The notes beneath the pieces are model-generated. The model was not told the origin of the DNA and made no database searches. It saw only the letters and a list, made by a program, of their open reading frames with translations. Shown piece after piece: positions 9,701 to 18,700 of a DNA stretch of 64,000 nucleotides. Every line of letters starts with the position of its first letter. Position 1 is the stretch's first letter. Origin of the DNA: Rhineura floridana (taxonomy: Eukaryota > Chordata > Lepidosauria > Squamata > Rhineuridae); the NCBI RefSeq assembly GCF_030035675.1, contig NC_084499.1:19757953-19821952 (forward strand), in the 5' to 3' direction. The position numbers and the translations under genes were made by a program.

Positions 9701-12700
9701 TATAAATATACTAAATGGAAGAGTGAGGTCTAATGTGGAGCCTATTTCAGTTGCAGATTTTTCCATCCCACTGCTGCTTACTATGCTTTTTATTTTCTCT
9801 CACGCTAGATCACGGCGGCCAACCCCTCCAGCTCAACTCCAGCCTTAGCAGGACCCTGGGAGGTGCGACCCGTGGAAGATCCCGTAGCCGCAGGAGACTG
9901 CAGTGCAGAAAACCTCTACTTCCAAGGTAAGGGATTGGCTTTCGCTGCTATGTGATGTATTAAAACTTGGAAAAAGGAACTGCAAATTTCTAAATGGGGA
10001 GGTGTCTTCCATGGTGCCGGAGCACCGTTTGCAAGCCTTGCCAAGGGCAGTGGTCAGAAGAGAGATAGAGAAACATAGGCCATATCCACACCAGATATTG
10101 ATTCCATTTTAAACAGCCACGTCTTCCCCCAAAGAATCCTGGGAAGTGTAGTTTGTGAAGGATGCTGAGAGTTGTTAGGAGACTCCTATTCTCCTGACGG
10201 AGCTCCAATGGCCAGAGTGGTTTAATTTTGGGTACGGTAGCTCTGGGAGGGAGAATAGGGCACCTCCTAACAATTCTCAGCACCCTTTACAAACGACACT
10301 TGCCAGGATTCTTTGGGGGAAGAAGCCATGACTGTTCAAAGTGGAATCAATGTCTGGTATGGATGTGGTGAGAGACAGAGGAACCTTATGTATATATTTT
10401 TATTTACATCTATAAAGTATTTACATACTGTCCTCTTGCAAAACGTCAGGGTGGTGTACAGCAACATTAAGCAAAACACTGTTAAAAGCAGCACAGAACA
10501 ATAATTAAAATGAGTGGCCACCACAAACATGTTAAGCAACCGCATCGGTCTGTCAGCACTAAAATATCATCCTAGGAAGCAGCCTTATATTGAGTCACAC
10601 CAACTGTCCATCTAGCTCAGTACTGTCTACACTGACTGGCAGCAGCTCTCCAGGGGTTCAGACAGGGGACATTCCCAGCCCTACCTGGAGACACCGCTGG
10701 GGGTTGAACCAGGGGCCTTCTGCATGCAAGGCAGGTGCTCTGTGGCTGCGCTATGGCCCCTTCCCCAAAGGTTTAAAGAATCACAGACTATGAAGTCAAA
10801 AGCAAGGAACCCTGCCAAATCTCTGCATCTGTTTTTTTCCTTCTGCTTTAAGCAAACTGCTTAATTTCTTAAATATTCCCGTTTTAATTTTGGCCTGCCT
10901 GGCTTCGACAGGGATGGAACTCTTTGAGGAGGCCCTGCAGAAGTGGGAACAGGCCCTGACGGTCCGGCAGAGAGATCACATCAGTCCCTCCATCACCTGG
11001 GACAGTCCTAAAGAGCAGGAGTTGTTGCCGGAGGCTCTCCCAGAGGTATGGACCCATTAGCTCAGGTTTGGGGGGACCGTTGGCCCTTCCCCTGATGTTG
11101 CTGGACTACAACTTCCATCATCCGTGGCCGCTGGCCATGCTTTTTGGGGCTGATGGGAGTTGTAGTTCAGGAACATCAGGAGGGCCGAAGGTTCCCCATG
11201 CTTGCCGTAGACAACAAACCCACCTCTGGATGTTTGCACAGCTGGAAAAGAGTTGCATCCAGTCCAGGGATGTAAGAAGTTGTTGACTGTCATTATGTTA
11301 TTCCACCCTCATTCATTTCTATGCAAATTCCTGGGAAGAGGGATTGATATATTTTTTTAAAGCCACTTTGGGAATTGCCATTCTGTGAGGGGAACGGGGG
11401 ACTCCTAACAACTCTTGGGATCCTTCATAAACCACAGTTCCCAGGATCCTCTGGGGGAAGAAGCCGTGACTGTTTGAAGTGGCATGATATTGGTGTAAAT
11501 GTATAGTGGCAGATGCGACCTGAGTTCCGTACATTTAAGGCCACCATACGCTTATTCCACTATTATTCCACTTTAAACAGTCCCGGCTTCTTTCCCCAAA
11601 AAATCCTGGGAAGTTTAGTTTGTGAAGGGTGCTGAGAGTTGCTAGGAGACCCCTGGTTCCCCTCATAGAACTATAGTTCCCAGAGTTCCCTGGGAAGAGG
11701 GATTGATTGTTGAACTGCTCTGGGAACTGTAGCTGTGGGAGGGAATTTGGGGACTCCTAACAGCTCTCAGCATCCTCAACGAGCTTCTCTTCACAGGATT
11801 CTTTGGGGGAAGCCGAGACTGTTTAAAGTGGAATGATAGTGGAATAAATGTATGGTGTGAATGCAGCCTTAGTCAATCTATAACTCTGACTCTCCTGCCC
11901 GTCATGTGTTTCGTTGGATGCTGTTTTTAATCATAAATGCTAGTTTGGGTGGGATCACAACGGGTGCAATCCCAGCCAGGTTTAACCGCTCCACTTCTGT
12001 ATGTTTTTAAGCAGGAAGCACAGAAAAGAGAGTTTGCTGAGAAGCTGGAGTCCCTCTTGCACCGGGCGTACAACCTCCAGGAAGATTTTGGCTCCACCCT
12101 TCCCGCCGACAGCATGTTACTAGACCTGGGTGAGTCGCGCTCGGAGCCGGCTGTGGAACAGCGGCATGCCGGCTCCCATGGCCTTGCATGGGCCGTGAAT
12201 TGGAGAAGATTAGGTTCTTCTGAGGATCCAGATCTGACTCTGTGCTTCAGAGGAGACCTGGTGAGTTCTTTATTTGGAAAAGGATGAAGACGCAGTGCTG
12301 GGTAGGACTCCGGATGCAGACTTGATTCTGTTTGTGTGAAACTTAGCTTGCTGGAAAGGGCCGTAGCTGAGTGGGCAGAGCATCTTGCGTGCAGAAGGTC
12401 CCAGGTTCGATCACCAATAGCCTCCCCAGGTAGGGCTGGGTAAAAAGACACCCCCTCCGAAACCCTGGAGAGCTGCTGCCAGTCAGTGTAGGCAATACTG
12501 AGCTAGATGGACCAATGGTGTGTCTCAGTATAAGGCAGCTTTCTGTGATTCTGCATTTAATAATCAGAGCAACATGATGATAATGATCTGTGTTCCTCCC
12601 CTTCTTTCCCAGAGAGAACGCTTATGTTTCCCCTCACCGAAGAGAGTCTGAGACTTCGGGCTGATAATGACGAAGACAGCTTGACCTCTGAGGACTCCTT

Positions 12701-15700
12701 CTTTTCTGCTGCGGAGGTGATTCTAACTCTGCACCCTGGTTTTCTAAACTTCTGGAAGTCCCTTCCACGTTTTCTAGCTGCTAAATATGTGCCTGTCTGC
12801 CAGCACCCTTTTGGGAATCAAGCGTTGTGCGCCAGTTGAAGCTTTCATGTTGTCTTCAAGGGTAGCCCTGTGTAGAGCCTGTTGCGGTAGTCAAGCCCGG
12901 AACTCGGAGGAGCACGGATTAGTCTGACATGATCTGATCCGCCCACGACTATGTCTCGGTCCACCCAAAGTCTTAGGAACCTGTGGCGGACCCGTTTTAA
13001 AGTCTCGTTTGTTTGCGCTCTTTTTTTCGCCACAGCTTTTTGATTCCATACAAATTGGGGATGTGCCCTTCCAGCTCTCCAAGCCAGTTGCAGCCTACGA
13101 GGAAGCATTGCGGTTGGTGAAAGAAGGAAGGGTTTCATGCAGGACTTTCCGGTGAGCGAGGGCGCTACAGAATGTGGATTGTATCCTGTTGTCCTACTTG
13201 GAGTAGACCCATTGACATGAATGGATTTAAGTTAGTCGTGTCTGTTATTTTTGATGGGTCTATTCTGAGTAGGACTAGCATTGGGGGGGGTGGCCCAGTA
13301 GGTGTTCTTGGGCCTCCTGGTGCTGTGGAACTGTTCCGGGCCTGATCCGTGCTCCTGGGAGCTCTGTGTCGGCTGCTCTGAGCTTTCGACTGCTTAGCTT
13401 TGGTGCCTACAACACTGTGAGCCTCTCTAATGTGTCTTTCTCCCTAATTCAGCATGAGACCTCAAGGTCTGGCTGGTGGAGACAGGGTTCAAGTGGAATC
13501 CCTTCCCCGACCCCTCCAGGGCCATGAAGCACTTTCAGATTTGCCTGGTGGAATTCTCTTTTGCCCTTGCGGAGGGTGAAGGGAAATAAAACAAGTTGCC
13601 AGGCAGTTTTAAAGCTCCCTCAGAAGTGCTTCAAACCCAACATTTGACAACCAAATGCCTTCGAACAAGGGCCACCTGTGCGGTGCCCGTGGGCGCCAGG
13701 GTGTCAAAGAATTCCTTCCGCAGAGCTCCTGAAAGGCTCAGTAAAATGTCCCCTCAAAAATCAGAAATGCACCAAGAGGCTGTTTGCTACTCCTGCTTGG
13801 TTCCTGTTGCCACCGGCTCAAACGTTGTCTCCTTCGATGTGCCCACAGTTTGTTGGATGCCATGACTAGACACCCACCGTGCGGTCTGTTCTGTTCAGAG
13901 GCAAAGAGCTTCCCTTTGTGAGGAAGCCTGACAGTGGCTGATATTGGTGCCCTGTTCCTCACTGATGAGGGGGAGGCGCAGCGTTCTCCCCCCCCCCGTT
14001 GTCTTACATGTGGCCACCATTTTGTGTTACACTATGCCTCTTCAGCAGCCATTTTGTGACTGGTGCCCACGGCAAGTCCTCAAAGTTCCAGTCGTGCCCA
14101 CTGGCCCCCAAAAGCTGGTGACCCTTGCCTTGGAATAGATGGCTGATGAGCATTGCTGGAGTTTACGAACACATTGACTTCCTCTCCTCCCTCTTCCTCC
14201 TTCTAGGACAGAGCTTCTAGGCTGCTACAGTGATCACGACTTCCTAGCAAAGCTGCAATGCGTCCGGCAAGCCTTTCAAGTAGGTAACTCTCGGTCCTCT
14301 GGATCTTGCTGTCCCTCTGCCTGGGGAAGGGGCCATGGTTTGGTGCCACTCATACAGTGTCCGTGCACCTTTTTTGTAATGGAAGGGAGGGCATTTTTTA
14401 AGGAATTGTAACTGGGGGTCTGTTTTTTCTCGTTCAAATGGCTTGCATGTGGAAGCCTCTCTGCCAGGTACAAGCCCTGATATTCTTTCCCACTCCTACC
14501 TGGAGATTGAACCTGGGGCCTTCTGTGTGCAAGGCAGATGTTCTGCCCCTGGGTTACGGCCCTTCCCCGTTAAACCACTGCTAACCACTCTCAGCACCCT
14601 GAACCCAAACTACAGGTCCCAGGATTCTTTGGGGGAAAGAAGCCACGGCCTTTTAAAGTGGCATGATACTGCTTTAAATGCATAGCGCGGTCGTGGCCAA
14701 AGCAGCAATCGCTGAGCGAAGTAGGAGGCAGCTTTTAGTCTTTGCTGGCCTGCCTGAATCGATCTAGGATTTCTGCCCTCCACGGAAAGAGTTATTCTTT
14801 CGAATGGCACGGTCTCTCCACAGGAGCTTTTGCAAGTGGACGGCAACCAGTTGTTTTTTGCGGAGGTGGGAAAGCGGATGGTGATGGGGCTGATGATCAA
14901 GGCTGAAAAGGTAAGAGGCCGCCTTGCGGGCGAGGTAGGCGGCTTGACTGTTAGCTGCAGGAGGCCGGTTTTCTGCCTCATCTCTCTAGTGCAGGCGTGG
15001 CCCTCTGCAGGGTCAACAACTCCTGTCGCTCCCCGACCATTGGCCATGCTGGCTGAAGTCTTGCGGGAGTTGGAGTCCGCTAACATCTGGAAGGCCGCAG
15101 GTGTTTCCCCTCTTCTCAGTTCCGGAGGGGTGATGCATTTTGACCAGGGCTGAGCCAAACTCCCCCCCACACACACACACCTTGCTCCATTTTATAGGTT
15201 GTAAATGGGGGACCCTAGTTTTTGAAAAATTAGGGGCGGGATTCACCACAGTACTGATTTGGGTCAGAGCCACGCGTGATGTGGCAAAGGCACATTTCTT
15301 TTTGGGGGGCAGAGCAGAATTCACTAGACAAATTTGGGGGTGGGTGTTTGGCTGTGCGTGGGCAGAGGGGGCTTACCCTCAGTGATATTAAGCCAAAGGG
15401 CCGCTGAAAGGCCTCATTTTCCAGTTGTGAAACCTTGTGGTCGTTTGCTGCATATTTTTTTTTCTAGCAGCGATGAAACTGGCTCCATTTAGCCAACTAA
15501 GCTCTCTCTGTTGGTCCTCTCTCTCTCTCCCCTCCCCCCCCAGAACACTAAGGGTTTCCTGGAAAGCTATGATGAGATGCTGCGATACACCCTGAGGCCG
15601 GAGACGTGGCCGACCACTCAGAAGGAGCTGGAAGGTCGAGGGGTTTGTGCCATTCCTCTCTTTAATAACTTTTTTTTTAAAAAAAAAGATAGCAGCCTTT

Positions 15701-18700
15701 AATGTCGTCATGCCTCCACAGGATCGCTGCAGGCACAATGTCACGTTTTACATTGAGTGCTAAAATGTGTGGAGTTTTATACTGAGTGTTAAAATGTGGT
15801 ATCCTGAGAATTTTTGCTTCTAAGGCAGGTGTGGGGCAACTTTGGCCCTCCAGATGTTGCCGAACGAGAGCGCCCATTATCCCTGGCCCATTGGCCATGC
15901 TTGCTGGGGCTGATGGGAGTTGTAGTTCAGCAGCATCTGGAGGGCCAAAGGGCCTGTTCTAAGGGTTGCGTCGGATTGTCACAGCCCACCCCCTGGGGGG
16001 AACCCCAAGAGCCTCAGAGTGTCCCCTTACTGCAGGGTACGTACCTGGGCCACATTCACTCCATGCATTTATTCCACTTTAAATGTTAGTCATGGCTTCT
16101 TCCAAAGAGTCCTGGGAGTTGTAGTTTGTGACAAGGGCTTGGGGGTGTTAAGGGACTCCTATTCTCTTCACACAGCTACAATTCCCCAAGTGGTTTAACA
16201 GTCAGTGCCTCTTTCCCAGAGAATGCTTGAACCCTGAGCTTGACCCGGTAGCGTACAGGCAGCCAGTGCAAGCTTTTAAGCACCTGAATTATGTTTCTGG
16301 CGACTGCAGAATGCGAACCTAGAAGGTCCTCTGCAGCACTGTACTGTAGTGGCAAATTCGGAAGTGCAGGGTCCCTTGATGTTAGTCAGTCGTGCCTCTT
16401 CCCCCTTTTTTGCTGCTGAGTTGGGAATGAGATCCTTGTTAATGCCTTCTCCCACAACACACATCCCTAGGAGCCTGTCAGCGTGAAAGGGAGAGTGTTA
16501 GCTGCTGAGAAGAGTCTTCTCAATGGCTGACTTACCTCCTTTCACTCAGATCGGCTCCAATCTGCAGGAAAGGTCAAGGAAGCATGCAAGAAGACTCTTC
16601 TCAGTGGCTCACACACTCCCCTTTCATGCTGATTGGCTCACAGGATGCTGGAGACATAGGGACTCTGCTGGGACTCTGCTTCCAGAAAAGTAAAGGGTCT
16701 AAGATCCCCCGAGATCCTCTGGTCTGATGTAGCTGGGCTGGGTTTGTTTTTTTAAAAAAGTATTTAATCTGGCCTGTAAACTTGGCTCTCTGTTCTCCTG
16801 CTCCTTTCCCAGGTAGTCTGCATGAGCTTTTTCGACATTGTGTTGGATTTCATCCTTATGGATGCCTTTGAGGACCTAGAGAACCCGCCTTCCTCGGTGC
16901 TGGCTGTCCTGCGGAACCGTTGGCTCTCGGACAGCTTCAAGGAGACGGTGCGTGCGTCTGGTGGACGACACCCCCCCCCCAGCTTTCTGGTTAGGACCAA
17001 ATGGTGCAATTCAGCCCTGTAGGAGTCCAGCTTTTGCTGAGAAGCTGGACTCGTTCGTAATGTAGGTCCGTTTCCGAGTCTCTGGGCTTGGTCTAGGGAA
17101 GAGCATGGCCACCAGAGACCTAGGTGTTGACCTTTCTTGCGCAAGAAGGTGAAAGATTAAAAGAAAGGGGGCGCCGCTTGACAGGTGTGGGGTTCAAGGT
17201 GGGTGTCAAGTCTGAGAACCAACATCTGCTTTTAAGGGCTGTCGTTCCCCAAAAGGCAATCTTTTCAATGTCCAGAGGAAGGTGAAAAAGATGGTGAGTG
17301 GCCATCTGCACCTTACGTTTAAAGCAGTATCATACCACTCTAAGCAGTCATGGCTTCTTCCCCCAAAGATTCCTGGGGAACCGTAGTTTGTTCAGGGTGC
17401 TAAGAGTTGTCAGGAGAGGCCTAGTCTCCCCCCGGCCAAAGCAACAATCTCCAGAGGGTTTTAACAATCAATCTTCCCTGGGAACTCTGGGAATCGTAGC
17501 TCTGGGAGGGGAATATGTATGTGTGTCTCCTAACAACACTCAGCACCCTTCCCAAACTACAGTTCCCAGGATTCTTTGAGCGGAAAACCATGACTGTTTA
17601 ATTATTAATGTTAATTATTATAATAACATTAATTATTAAGAACTTATTATTATTATTATTTACTATATATATATTTTAATTTCAGGCCCTTGCTACTGCC
17701 TGTTGGTCAGTTTTGAAAGCTAAGAGGCGGCTTCTGATGGTAAGTGAAGCAGCTGTTGAGATAGACTCAAAAAGCACCTAGGACAATGTTTTTCAACTTT
17801 GAGGTCCGCAGATGATGTTAGACTCTGTGAGGCGTCCTTCCCTGGCTCTCCCTGTCAGGTTCCTACCTGCTCGTGGTTACTGCCTGTCTCTAGGCACCAC
17901 CAGGGACTCCACCAGTCCAGACCGCTCTCACTTATGGTTTCTCTCCCCGCTCTAGCACAGATCTCAACAGATCCCCCTGCTAGGCAACCACCAGTAACGT
18001 CCCAATACTAGTATTCCCAGAGACTCTGAATACTGGTATTGTTATTCTCTTCACCGCTGCCACCATTTGTTACAGTTCCCCTTCAGCCTTGGTCATTACC
18101 TTACCCTCCCTTCTGGTCTGTGAAACCCCAGCCAAGGATCAGGCCTTTGGTAAACCAAATTAAGTATTTATTAAAGATAACAAAGCTAACAAGATTAACA
18201 AGATTTCTTCTTAAGGCACATAAGCATATGGTTTTACTCAATACTAATCCGAACTCCACCTCCCTCCTGGTAAACAACTCTCTAAACCCCACCAAGCAAC
18301 CCACTCTTTCTCTTCTCCCCCCCAGATTCCACTCTCACTCTTCCTTTTATACATTCAGCCATTTTAAACACTCAGCCAATCATCTCGCACTCTACTGCCC
18401 ATTCACTCCCCCTCTTTCACTCCACTTACCATGTATCTTCTAAAACAACAACACTTACCATATATACATTAATATAGGAACATCACAGACTCCAACTGCC
18501 ATTCTCCTAAGCCAATGGTCTGGGATGATGGGAGTTGTAGTCTGGGGAATGTAGGGTGAAGGACAGTGGCCAAGGACAGTGGCTGAGGACAGCCTTTGCC
18601 AAACTGGTGCCCTCCAGATCCGTTTGGACTCTGCCAGCAAGGCTGTATGACACTAGGGCTGATGGGAGTTGGAGTCCCATACAGACGGAGTAGTTTTGCA

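Noticed and set aside
14610-15176. 188-codon minus-strand open frame
   Set aside because: It runs across a MIGA2 exon and MITE sequence on the opposite strand; no protein family is recognised and it has no splice or promoter context.
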